Shown here: positions 52,115 through 63,383 of the stretch, piece by piece
Numbering within the stretch: the stretch's first letter is position 1
How the letters are laid out: each line of letters begins with the position of its first letter
Assembly: GCA_003194525.1 (NCBI GenBank)
Contig: NBIV01000008.1
Coordinates: forward strand, 372,001-436,000
Direction of reading: 5' to 3'
DNA length: 64,000 bases
From: Gracilariopsis chorda
Lineage: Eukaryota; Rhodophyta; Florideophyceae; Gracilariales; Gracilariaceae
Made by a program: the position numbers and the translations under genes
The notes under the pieces: model-generated
What the model was told of the DNA's origin: nothing
Databases searched by the model: none
The model's input: the letters and a program-made list of their open reading frames with translations, nothing else

Positions 52115-55100
52115 GAGGTGCAGGTACTGGTGCTGCGTCGTTTATAGAGTTTCCAGACTTTAAAACATAGTTCACTTTTTGCAAATCGTTGCATGCTTAT
52201 TGTCGATGGGTCTTGTTTACTTCCACCTCGCCGTATCCCATGCATGAGCTGGTTTCAATACTCAAATCCGAGATTCTCCGTATGGCACACTGCCAGTGAA
52301 ACTCTGTTACCCTGATTCCCTTCGCGGAAAGGTTCATAGAACGTAGAGAAGAATTGCCCGAATATCTCCAAAGGACTGCGGATGATTCCAGCGGGATCTC
52401 CTCTTCGCTGCATCGTTCCAATAACAACGGTGCTTTATCGTTACTTCATACAAAACTAGGACGAACTCGATTCCCCTCTGCTCTGCTTTGCGGTGAAAAA
52501 TGTTCCCCTCCCGAGCCAACACAAGTTAAGAGATTTTCTTGGAAATTCTTCACAACCAGATGGACAACAATGCCTCCAATGAATGAACAGGGTAACGTAC
52601 TTGGCCCGATGTCCCCGAGTACGAAAGCGACTACGCAAACTACTTTCGAGTACGACGAGCTCCAGTCCTCCATACCGAGACTCGACTCATTCGGAAAGGA
52701 GCTAAGAATGAATCGGCTTCACTTAGTTATCGCAGAAGAGAGTCGAGGCCAAGGCTTTAACTCTCGCCGACATTTACGGGGACGTGCAACATTGCAATAG
52801 GCGGTTTCTTTTTATTGTATGGTAAAGTTTGGAAGAACAATGATGTCTGCCCCGTTCTGCTGATCTCAGCTGTTCACGCGTGAAACATTTGTAATGCGGG
52901 CGGTCAATGTAGTGAGAGTTTGTTTTATGGTACTAGTTGATAGCTTATGCCGTTAGAGGTTTTGGTGTTTTTTTCAATTGCTTTCTCAAGCCTTAAACTA
53001 TTTACACACTAGCAGGGCATCGTTCCTAACTCTATTAACTTTGAAATGAGCCGTTGATGAAATTATGGTTTCTCTAAGAGTATCCATGACCATTCCTCGT
53101 ATGGTCGTTTTAAGAATCAGAGGACGCAAGCCCATATTCTTCAGAATGTGAAACAAGCTGTAAATCTCATTACGGAGAGTATTAGCGGATAAGGAAAGTA
53201 CGAATACCTGTGGCTTCGGCTCGTATATCTCTAAGCTGAGAATTCCGGGATAGACAACTAGGAAAGGCTGTTCGTAGTTCGGTGGCCCCAAAGAGCATAT
53301 TGGCTTGAAAGGAGGCGGCTGTGACTCCGACTGAACGGATGCCTTCGATGGAAACATTCAATGAAAGATATTCAACCTCCTGTCTTCCGTATACCCTCTT
53401 CAATCAAAAAAAGGAATATGAGGTATGCTTCGAAAATGTGTAGCTGGGTGTTGGTTTCGTCGACATTAATTGGGGAAAGGTCTGGCTAGTTCTTTCAAGA
53501 GAACTAAAGACTTCATCTCTCTTTATATTAATCTACTGCTACGATAGATACATCTAGAGGGCCCTAACTCGAAGAGGTCGAAGACAGAAACATATCATGA
53601 AGCTTGTAGTTTATCTTCGAGTTATGTCTGTGATCCCATAGGAATATTTATTACAAATCACAAGGAAGAAGAGTCTCCCACATAAATCAGGAAGACGATT
53701 AAGCTAGTACTCGTGCCTTTGAGCACAGAAGAACAGTGAAATCCTTGGCATCGGTTGAAGAATGTGAGAAAGCTGTCCAAGTCTTTGAAACCCATATAGA
53801 ACATGAACTTGATGATTGTGCCTGTGCATACTGCCCTTCCACTAAAACTGCCAATGCGTCGGTGAGAATTAATGGACCCATAGCTGTAGTTGTAATTCTA
53901 AAGATATTGTGAACATCATCAGCATATTCCGAGGCGCAATTTCCCCGTCAAGAAGCTAGCAAATGGAACTCAACTGCACGCCACCCCCAGCTTCAGCCCT
54001 TGGAACTACTTTGCGAGAACCATAACCAATACAAACTGAGCCCACCCGGGATCTTACTGGGCACCAAGATCTCATCGCCTGCAGCAACATGTACTTGCTG
54101 ACCGTTTCAAAAGCAGCCATTGTAATTTTGTTTTGTCCGGGATTTAAACCCCTAGAGTCGTTTGGCATGCTTGTAGCTTCATCTGTTTGACCATGAGAAG
54201 GCTCATAGAAGTGATTCATAGAGAATTTACCCTTTGAGATCACGCAGTTGCCCTTACAAAGATCAAAGGACTTGTACGGCAGCTCTACAGCGCCAGACGG
54301 AAGGCCGCCATGCGTTAACGTCCGTACTCGCAGGATGATTTGAGGGCAGTAATTTGAACCACATGTTGTAGACCAGATAAACAGGGGTTTAATGAATACA
54401 CAAAGGGTACATATAAGGAAACCTCTAGCAAACGCTACACGTAGAGGTTTCTTTGTATGTATATTCATTTGTGTCGAGAGCTGTCGTAAGCAACGCTAAC
54501 TGCAACATGTCGGTTGTATGTAAGCCACGGAGCGAGTTCAAGGGATGTTATTCCAAACGCCCGCTACGGTACTGTCTAGCAGGGTACCAGAATCGTGGAA
54601 ATGGCACTCCTGCAGTAGGGTACGTATTTCGAGACTTCAGCTAACGGACACTGAGTGTGGTGACAGTTCTCTTGTGATGGACCAGATCTCTTCGCTCCAT
54701 TTCCATTTGCCAGTCCCAAGTATCTGTACGTTGTTGCTGATAGGTACAACATTGCCTTGCGGCGCTCGTTTTCTGGCCAGTTTTCATGACAACGTTTGCG
54801 AGTACGACCATAGCGCCTACCATGGAATCTTGGCAAAAACGATTCCCTCGGTGTCGGTCAGCTCCATCAGCGTGTATCTTGTGTATACACGCTGGAGACA
54901 ACCGACACCAAGCGTGACGAACTATGTCTCTTGTGACGAACTATGTCTCTTGTGACGGATTAGGTCTCTTGTGATGAGTCCGATCGCTTCCCTCCCCTTC
55001 TATTTGTCAGTTCCAAGTCCCTCTGGATATCTGGAATAATGAAACCTACAACATTGCTACATTGCCCCTTGTCGCAACGCTTCTCTTTAGCAGCATGCCG

Positions 55101-55400
55101 AGCGTTTGGAATGTACTTTCTTAGTTAAAATCACCACAAACTTCACCAACACATCAACGAAAGCGGCGGCTGAGCTTTTGTTTCCGCTACGTTCATTAGG
55201 CTCCCAAAACTGGGAGCGTTTTGCCCTATGGACCCGCCATGGGCCCGATCTACTCTCGATGAAGTGCTTATAAGCGCTCTCTCACCTCTTTCAAGCTTCT
55301 TCCCGTCACCGCTCTATGCCTCAACCGTTCACCGCTCTTTTCCTCTGCCTTCTCACTACTTCATACTCTTTCATACTTGAGCTGCGAACACCCTCTCGCC
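52115..55400. other. Spacer part without a clear gene, ending in the ZF-B promoter
   Basis: 52,115-52,794 copies the ZF-A downstream region (46,603-47,282). After that the DNA is unique. Open pieces at 53,403-52,998 on the minus strand and at about 53,706-53,909 on the plus strand (EECEKAVQVFETHIEHELDD, then CACAYC) look partly protein-like but cannot be assigned. Two related blocks near 54,680-54,760 and 54,975-55,070 (ATTTGCCAGTCCCAAGT, ATTTGTCAGTTCCAAGT) look like an old tandem duplication. A TATA box (TTATAAG, 55,268-55,274) and a C/T-rich leader precede ZF-B. Confidence 0.45.
54914..54970 (+). repeat. Three tandem 19-bp units
   Basis: GTGACGAACTATGTCTCTT is repeated exactly twice, followed by a third unit with four changes. 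It lies about 0.5 kb upstream of ZF-B. Confidence 0.85.
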
Positions 55401-56681
55401 ATGCAAGCAAAGCAAACAACCGCTGCAATTCAACAGCCCCATCTTAATCCAACCTTATCTTATGAACCTCACTTCAATCACGGAAATGTTGCGGTGAACC
55501 ATCCCAATGGTCAAGGAACCACCCAACACCCGCACACCCCGAGTTATACTAACAATGTGGCACACTTTTCTTATAACTCAATCAACCAACACGTTGCAGA
55601 TGGACATGCAAACAATGCTTCTTATCCTACCCGCACCTCAAGCGCCGGCATTATCTCCGAATACAGATGGATGGAAGAAACGTCGGTTCGTATGGGAAGC
55701 CGTTTGCCGTCAATAGCTGAAATCACGAGAAACCTCGAATCGTGTGAACCTCTTCCGCACAGGCGGACACCCGTCCCGATGGTACAGCGATGTGATGGAT
55801 TCGAAGTACATCGCTCATCTCATCTTCGGCAAGTTGTGCCTGCTTCGGATCATTTGTCTGTACAACCCGCTTTGACATCCACACCCACTGTCGTGCACCG
55901 CCCTCAGCCCAGTACTCATGGCTTCCCCACCACAGCCGTTCGGTCATCGGGCAGTATTGTGTCCCCCGCTGCAAACACTCATGAAACCAACATTATGCAC
56001 CATTACTCGGTTGGAACGTCTCAAGGTGCACCGTTGCCTCCTATTCGCTCCCTCAACAACGGCTTCAATGAGGCAGTGATATCTCCGGTAAATGCTGATC
56101 CAGTGACTCGTGAAGATGGATCGGTAGTGTGCTCGGAATGCTCCGAGGAATACGGTAACATGCAGTCATGGCGCAGACATGCTGCACGGGCACATCCTTT
56201 CGAAGGTGTACGGATGATTCCTTGCCGTGAATGCCGGGTACAGTTTAGGAACCACGGGAACTTGAGGAGACATATGCGCACAGCCCATGCACAAATCCCC
56301 GGACATGTTCAATGCCATCTTTGTACAGCTACTTTCACCTCGCAGCGGGCGTGTTCTCTTCATATTATGAGAATCCACACGACCGTTACGACTGTCTCTG
56401 GCGTTGCTCAAGGAAGGGTAGCAAGACGGCAGCGCACATCCGCTCAGCTCGGAACTCGCGCCGGTGCCAATCAACACTCTAGCAGAAGTAATCCGGCATC
56501 TGGGGTATACAAATGCCCAGCTTGTGACTATGTTTCCAAGTGGAAGGGAAACATTTCCCGTCACTACGACTCGGTGCACTTGAAGCTCCTCAGCCATTCC
56601 TGTGATCTGTGCGATCGTCGGTTTAACACCTCCAGCAACCTAGCGGTGCACAGAATAACGCACCAGCACGAAAATGGTTAA
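55401..56681 (+). CDS. C2H2 zinc-finger protein ZF-B, right (complete) copy
   Basis: Intact single-exon gene of 426 codons. The ATG at 55,401 was chosen because its first residues (MQAKQTT) align with those of ZF-A (MQAKETT). A TATA box lies about 130 bp upstream. The N-terminal 240 residues are Pro/His/Asn/Ser rich. Fingers 1-5 lie at residues about 244-421, with CSECSEEYGNMQSWRRHAAR at the first, then CREC, CHLC, CPAC and CDLC, each with regular C2H2 spacing. The linker between fingers 3 and 4 is basic and less conserved against ZF-A than the fingers. ZF-B is a paralogue of ZF-A that probably recognises related DNA. It converges on the right-arm ZF-A copy and is the only complete ZF-B in the window. 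Confidence 0.9.
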   Translation: MQAKQTTAAIQQPHLNPTLSYEPHFNHGNVAVNHPNGQGTTQHPHTPSYTNNVAHFSYNSINQHVADGHANNASYPTRTSSAGIISEYRWMEETSVRMGSRLPSIAEITRNLESCEPLPHRRTPVPMVQRCDGFEVHRSSHLRQVVPASDHLSVQPALTSTPTVVHRPQPSTHGFPTTAVRSSGSIVSPAANTHETNIMHHYSVGTSQGAPLPPIRSLNNGFNEAVISPVNADPVTREDGSVVCSECSEEYGNMQSWRRHAARAHPFEGVRMIPCRECRVQFRNHGNLRRHMRTAHAQIPGHVQCHLCTATFTSQRACSLHIMRIHTTVTTVSGVAQGRVARRQRTSAQLGTRAGANQHSSRSNPASGVYKCPACDYVSKWKGNISRHYDSVHLKLLSHSCDLCDRRFNTSSNLAVHRITHQHENG

Positions 56682-58223
56682 TGGAGTTTCCAGATTCGTG
56701 GGGATAGGAAAGAGCGCATGTCCATCTGTAGATGTTGATTAGGGTAGAGTATTCTTACGACGGTCTCCTTCGCAACAGGCAGAGCATAAAATGTGTAAGA
56801 TTTCATGCAGACCGTTTCACCGATGTGGTAGAGTTCGAGGTGATCGATTTCACGTTCTTGTCGTTGTCGTCAGCGTGTTGATGATGTTGTGGAGCTTCAT
56901 CGCATCTGCGCACACGTAAACATGAAGGTAAGCAATTCCTTGCAAGTATTACACGTACACAGATGAGGTACCATGGGCCGGAGTTGTTTTTTCCCAATTT
57001 TGTATCCCCGGATACAGTACGAAAGCAGGATGACGGTGGTACCAACGGTAACCGTTACCGATGGTACCCTCCTTGTACCTTGTATTTGCTCGGTGAGGTG
57101 GAAGCCAAGAAATAGTCGTAGTGAATGGATCGAAGGCGACGGGGGATTTGCGCAGACTGCAGCAGTGTTGATAGCGGCAGGAGTCTACGACGAAGCGCAG
57201 GAAGGAAGGTGAACGACAAACGTGAAAGATGGGCTTCGAAACCGCGAGCCGTCTGAGTAGCGTCTGGCTTCTGCCTTCTCCACTCAGGTGTGCAGTATGG
57301 TGATTTATTCGGCTTTTATATCCTCACGCTTTTGCGGCTGGTGCGCCGCCGCCGTCAGCCGCCGGACGGTCAGCCAGCAGCTGGCATTTACCGACACTGG
57401 GGCCATGTATGTTTATGGGCAAAATAAAAGCCCAGGTCGACAGCTGAGATTAGTCGACGTGCGCAGACCACAATAATCGTCCTAAGATTACCACAGAATC
57501 AGAAGAAACCAATTTCATCCAAACTTCATCCAGCTGTCGATCGCGATGTTGCACGTCCCCGTAAATGTCGGCGAGAGTTAAAGCCTTGGCCTCGACTCTC
57601 TTCTGCGATAACTAAGTGAAGCCGATTCATTCTTAGCTCCTTTCCGAATGAGTCGGGTCTCGGGATGGAGGACTGGAGCTCGTCGTACTCGAAAGTAGTT
57701 TGCGTAGTCGCTTTCGTACTCGGGGACATCGGGCCAAGTACGTTACCCTGGTCATTCATTGGAGGCACTGTTGTCCATCTGGTTGTGAAGAATTTCCAAG
57801 AAAATCTCTTAACTTGTGTTGGCTCGGGAGGGGAACATTTTTCACCGCAAAGCAGAGCAGAGGGGAATCGAGCTCGTCCTAGTTTTGTATGAAGTAACGA
57901 TAAAGCACCGTTGTTGTTGGAACGATGCAGCGAAGAGGAGATCCCGCTGGAATCACCCGCAGTCCTTTGGAGATATTCGGGCAATTCTTCTCTACGTTCT
58001 ATGAACCTTTCCGCGAAGGGAATCAGGGTAACAGAGTTTCACTGGCAGTGTGCCATACGGAGAATCTCGGATTTGAGTATTGAAACCAGCTCATGCATGG
58101 GATACGGCGAGGTGGAAGTAAACAAGACCCATCGACAATAAGCATGCAACGATTTGCAAAAAGTGAACTATGTTTTAAAGTCTGGAAACTCTATAAACGA
58201 CGCAGCACCAGTACCTGCACCTC
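56682..58223. other. Shared region between convergent ZF-B and ZF-A (right arm)
   Basis: Mirror of 46,603-48,144, without a supported gene. It contains the minus-strand TATA box (57,313-57,320) and the second copy of the 31-bp near-palindrome (57,038-57,068). Confidence 0.5.
57038..57068. promoter_or_regulatory. 31-bp near-perfect palindrome, right-arm copy
   Basis: Same sequence as 47,758-47,788 in reverse, including the single mismatch. It lies within the 285-bp block that is deleted from the middle copy. Confidence 0.5.
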
Positions 58224-59627
58224 TTAACTATTGTAACGGTTCTGTTGAACGTTCTGGCGCTGATGCGTCATTTTATGCACCGCCAGGTTGCTGGAAGTAT
58301 TGAAACGGCGATCACATAAGTCACAGGAATGACTGCGGAGTTTTAAGTGCACCGAGTCGTAGTGGCGGGAAATGTTTCCCTTCCACTTGGAAACATAGTC
58401 ACACGCTGTGCATTTGTGCACAGCCGATGCTGGATTTCGCCTCCGAGACGGTCGATTGGTCACAACGGGATTTCCGAGCTGACCCGATGCTCGTCGCCGT
58501 CTTGTCACCCTGCCTTGAGCAGTCCCAGAAACAATCGTGTGTATCTTCTTTGTATGCAGAGAAAGGGCGCGCTCAGAGGTAAAAGTGGCCTCGCAGCATT
58601 GACAACGAATATGCCCGGGGATTTGCGCGTGGGCTGTGCGCATATGTCTCCTCAAATTACCATCGTTCCGGAACTGCACCCGGCATTCGCGGCAGGGAAT
58701 CATCCGTACACCTTCGAAAGGATGTACTCGTGCAGCATGTCTGCGCCATGACTGCATGTTACCGTATTTCTCCGAGCATTCTGAGCACACTACCGATCCA
58801 TCTTCACGAGTTATTGGATCAGCATTTACCGGAGATATCACTGCCTCATTGAAGCCGTTGTTGGGGGAGCGAATAGGAGGCAACGGTGCACCTTGAGACG
58901 TTCCATCCGAGTAATGGTGCATAATGTTGGTTTCATGAGTGTTTGCAGCGGGGGACACACTACTGCCCGATGACTGAACGGCTGTGGCAGGGAAACCATT
59001 ATCACTGGGCTGAGGGCGGTGCACGACAGCGGGCGTGGATATCAAAGCGGGTTGTGCAGACAAATGATCCGAAGCAGGCGCAACGTGCTGAAGATGAGAT
59101 GAGCGATGTACTTCGAATCTATCACGTCGCTCAGGCATCGGGGGGAGACCCTGATAGTACGGGAGAGCTCCATAAAACTCGGGGTTTGGATACTGAAAGT
59201 GACACTGTTCAGGCAAGGGATTCCCAGGTCTAGTAGGCCTTTCGACTGTGGCATGTGTTTGAATACTATTATAGGGAACTGAGTATCCCATCGTGACCTC
59301 AAAGTTGGATGGCAGGCCGCCGGTGCGATGTGGCCCTTCCCCCGACCTAAGATATTCTGCGATGCTGGCAGCTTGCGAGGTGAGGTCAGGACGGGAAACA
59401 GGGTTGGTTCCATTTCCATCTGTGTTGCGCCGGTTCGGTAACTGGTAAGGAAAGTGTGTGTAATGTGCCACATCATGGGGATATCTCAGAATGTGAAGGT
59501 GCCCGTCTGGGTCCTGGCCACTTGGATGGTTGACCGCGACGTTTCCATGATTAAATTCAGAGACAGAACATGAGCGTTGGTTGCAACGGGGCAGTTGGGA
59601 TGCAGATGTTGTTTCCTTTGCCTGCAT
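58224..59627 (-). CDS. C2H2 zinc-finger protein ZF-A, right copy
   Basis: Intact 467-codon gene with an ATG at 59,627. It encodes the same five-finger protein as 45,199-46,602. Differences from the left copy are five residues: Arg/Leu in the start region, Leu/Phe, Pro/Ser and His/Leu in the N-terminal half, and Ala/Thr in the linker between fingers 3 and 4. No finger residue differs. Its upstream region (59,628-60,226) mirrors that of the left copy, so both copies should have the same promoter activity. Two intact copies with preserved fingers suggest at least one is functional. Confidence 0.9.
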   Translation of the reverse strand: MQAKETTSASQLPRCNQRSCSVSEFNHGNVAVNHPSGQDPDGHLHILRYPHDVAHYTHFPYQLPNRRNTDGNGTNPVSRPDLTSQAASIAEYLRSGEGPHRTGGLPSNFEVTMGYSVPYNSIQTHATVERPTRPGNPLPEQCHFQYPNPEFYGALPYYQGLPPMPERRDRFEVHRSSHLQHVAPASDHLSAQPALISTPAVVHRPQPSDNGFPATAVQSSGSSVSPAANTHETNIMHHYSDGTSQGAPLPPIRSPNNGFNEAVISPVNADPITREDGSVVCSECSEKYGNMQSWRRHAARVHPFEGVRMIPCRECRVQFRNDGNLRRHMRTAHAQIPGHIRCQCCEATFTSERALSLHTKKIHTIVSGTAQGRVTRRRRASGQLGNPVVTNRPSRRRNPASAVHKCTACDYVSKWKGNISRHYDSVHLKLRSHSCDLCDRRFNTSSNLAVHKMTHQRQNVQQNRYNS

Positions 59628-60226
59628 ACTGAGAGGTTATTCGCAGATCAAGTATGAAAAGAATGTGAGAGACTCAGAGAGTGTGAGCACACGAAGATGA
59701 ACGTGGAGAATGGCGGGTGGAAGACGTGCGAAAGTAAGAGTGGGGTGAATGTGAGTGAAGGAGAATAGTAGAGCAGAAGCGAAGAGCAGTGGAGATAGGA
59801 GCATACAGGGATAACGAGAAAAGATGATGTGCATGAGGCTGATATGAAGGAACGGGAGCTAGGCCGCACAGGGGGCGCACGTATGGAGGCTTTAGTCAGA
59901 TGGATATGTCGATCCGGAATGCAACATCTCCCACGAGAAAGTATCAGCATTCGTTACGTATGCAATCAGCTCGGAGAACCGGGGATTCGCCTATATTCTC
60001 ATGGCCGTGACGGCAGGTTTCATGTCGATTTGTAGCTCGAAAGTACATTCCCACGGCAACCAGCGGCGTGGAAGTGGAAGAGATACTTGAGTGCGCCACC
60101 CAATGCATCAGTCTGCTCAGGTATGAGGGCTGAAAACGCTGACAAACGGAGAGAGGAGAGAGATATTTCACTGCACGGTGTCGGCCACGGATTCAGTTCC
60201 ACCGGAAATTGCGCTTGGCAAGGCAT

Positions 60227-60900
60227 GCTTGCATTCGGCCGTGAGGGTCCCCTTTGGTGATTCATACACAAATGTGTCCATACGATTGGTACAACGGCCT
60301 CGTACTGACCGCGCTTATCCGGGTTTGCGATGCACCCTCGGTACTCCGCGACCATGAGGCGGTGTGGGACACAATCTCCAAATGATGGAAAGAAAGTGCG
60401 GAGCCCTGACTGTACATTTAGAATGCATACCGTCGGCAGGAAGAATGCAGGCCTTTCTTTTGTTCCGTCTGACGGTGTTTCCGATATCGTTCCAACGCTA
60501 ACGTATTTAGATCTCTGGCGGAAAGATAATTATAGATTGTAGCAACAGGAAGGTAATCGGTTGACGCATCCACACCAACATGTACATGCGGACGGGGACC
60601 GATTCTGTTTGGATGAATCGACGGGCGGCGTTCCAGTAAGAATACAGCATGCAATTGTTTGCCGCCATTGTTTCGAGAAAGGCTTGGAGCAGTTTTGTGT
60701 AGATGAAGGTGAGTCTCATGACGCAAGAGTTTGAAACTGAACCCCGGCGCCGCGGCAAATGTTTGACACAGCCGAAGTGACTGGTTCTCGATGGTTTCGT
60801 AATGATTCGGGGAGCACCATGGGAGCAAGAGCCGGGGTCCAGTCTCTCAGTATCGTGTGTGTGTGGCATTTCTTGGGCTATCCCTATGGGCTGGAATTGC
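60227..60900 (-). repeat. Outer, diverged flank of the large inverted repeat (right)
   Basis: Reverse-oriented relative of 43,960-44,599 with many substitutions and indels. The open frames on either strand here (such as 60,507-60,941 minus) are not conserved as frames between the two flanks, so they are not genes. Confidence 0.7.
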
Positions 60901-63383
60901 GATTGTCTCGCATCTGTACGAGTACAGAAGGTGAGGTACAAACCCGCACTGCAAGCTGCATGAAGGGGTCAGTAATTGGTCCAACTATTATGCGCAGCAT
61001 TTGCGTCGTAGTCCTACACTAATGGGTTTGCGAAGTGCACTTTGCCAACTGACATCACATGATTTGGCCCGAGGATCACCCCGATGCCTATAGACATTGA
61101 TTTTTGATCACGCCCTTCAACTGGGCTGAACATCTGGGCTTGAACTGGCTTCGTTGCGCCTCGTATGGCCTGGAAATCGCCGTATTCTCAGGTAGAGACA
61201 GTACTCTTGTATGCGTGCGAAAAGTGTGTCGATACTTGTTCCTATCTACAAGCATATGGCAAATGTACTATCGTCACAGGTCAGTTCTTGCGGTAGTTGT
61301 TACAAGTTGCTGCATAATATCTACACCCTGTATGTTTGGGATGTTTGTCGCTCATATTCTGAGATGAGTAACAAACATCCCGAACATACACGGTTACATA
61401 TACATTTCTTGAGTGAATTTTGATTCCAAGATGCACGTTCGGACCAGGTAGCTAAAGGGTTACCCCGCTCGTCCTCGCAATCTGTATGCAAAGCTTTCCC
61501 AACATCTTTTGCAATGCTTGTCTTTGCAATCTTGTGATTACTCTGTATCAAATCTGGGGACTGGTTCCATGAGTACTGTTTCCAAATCATCTGATCAGCC
61601 CAATTTCTGGAAGCAGAGACTCAAACGCTAATACACTTTCCTCTCGATTGAAGGAAGGTCGGCAAGGAACGATGGGCGGAAGGTATGTGCCTTAAGGTTC
61701 GCGGGTGGCTCCTGAATGATCCCTCATCGCGGCACGAAGAGTTGGTGCAACTACAAGTTACGCTACACTCGCTTACGACTCGTCAACAACACCTGGCCGT
61801 TATATACTGTCAAGATAAGCCCTATAAATCTTTGGACGCAGTCGTCAGCAAGTGTCAGTTTGGCGTCGTCAATCTATTCCACGAATGAATCAATCGCTGT
61901 GATGTACACATGTACCTTTCGGGAAGAATGAGTATTTCAACACTTGCGGGTTTCTCAAGCCAAAAATGTACTTCAAGCCTCTGTTCAGTTCGAAGTCAAT
62001 CAGGTACTTGGCCAGGGGATGCGGTCTCGCTTCATTGTGGAGTATTCCACAGCACGTTCCCCCCGACGTAATAAACTATTCAGCGTCAGTTACGTAGCGA
62101 ATTGAGTGGTCTCCTTACTCACGTGATTCGCGGAATACACTCCTCGCAAACGGGGATTTGCCCTTTGGTTGGACATCTCACACAATCTGAGCATTGTTGT
62201 CACTGATTCAGTACGTCTGACTCGGTACGTCTCAGTGCTTCGCGTGTGGAACTTGGCATAGAGTTTGGAACGCACGCACGAACAAAGTCCTTTATTGAGA
62301 GAGGAAAGGCTACCTGTAGCTAGATGTTCTCCGGACGCTTGCTACTTCATCTTCTAACTGCACGAAGCCCTTGGGAAAACTCAAAGGCTCTCAGTTGAGA
62401 CGAGACCCACCTAAGCAAAACAACAACATGAATGAATTCAGTCGTCCTCGTCGTCAGTTCTAGCCCAATAGTGATGCGCATCCCATGAACAAGAATAGGC
62501 AAAGACTGCCTCAAAGCCCCTTTTTTCTCTCTAAGCGATGTCCGTTTCTTGGCCAGTCGCTTTACCTTTGCAGTTTGCAGACCAGGTCGTATCGTTTTGA
62601 ATAGCACTTTTGTGCATCCTGAACCTTGCCGTTAGGTACGAGAAAACCATAGTAACAGATAGGAAGTGACGCGAGTGAACGGGCACAAGCAGAAAGAAAC
62701 GGTCCCCTCCGGGCACCGTTCACATGCAGTACCGGGAACGACATGAACTGAGGCCTGGAGCCCTGCTTGTAAAAAAAAAAGCTTCACTGAAATGGGCATG
62801 TGGCATCGCTCGCTCCCCACGCCAATCGCAGCTAAAGGGTTATCATCTTGCCTCACAGAAACAAAACAAGAAAATATCTCGGAGCCAATGCGCCGCGAGG
62901 AAAGGGGGTCAAGCCCTGGGCACTAGCCCCCGAGCTGGGGACAGCTTGGCCACAACAGAGTCGGACCGGCAGTTTGGGAATCGCAACCAACGAGAAGGAC
63001 CCAGGAAAGCACGTACAAAACTCTAGAGGCAACAGGTCCCGCACCTGCTATTTGTCTGTTCAACGTCAGGACCAACTTGCAGTACGCAAACTCTAACTCT
63101 GCTACCAAGGGTACGACATCTTCCCAGTTTACAAACAATACTACCAACAACCAACGCATCGCGACAGCAACACCTACAAGAACACAAGCCAGGAAGCAGG
63201 GGAAAAACAGGCCAACCCCCCCCCCCAAAAAAAAAGCGCGCAACGCACAAGGGACACACAACAACACAATGGAACACATCCCAACACGACCGAGCACAAA
63301 CCAAACGACCACACCCCCGGGAGCCAAAACCGAAGCCAGACACCAACGCAACGCTCCGCCGAGCAGCGCAAAGCACCCGGAAG
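60901..63383. other. No supported gene
   Basis: Several frames of 60-100 codons occur without motifs. At 63,080-63,490 the plus strand is Thr/Asn/Pro-like and the minus strand Cys/Val/Leu-like over the same bases. This is typical of composition bias, with a C10-A9 run near 63,217-63,235. Confidence 0.4.

Larger units (their letters stand above)
55445..60226 (-). repeat. Right arm of the large inverted repeat
   Basis: Reverse copy of 44,600-49,381 with no net length change and few base differences. It carries the complete ZF-B, the shared middle region and a complete ZF-A on the minus strand. Its inner end lies about 45 bp inside the ZF-B coding region. Unlike in the left arm, ZF-B continues here into its real start and promoter, so the left arm was probably copied from this one or cut. 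Confidence 0.9.
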
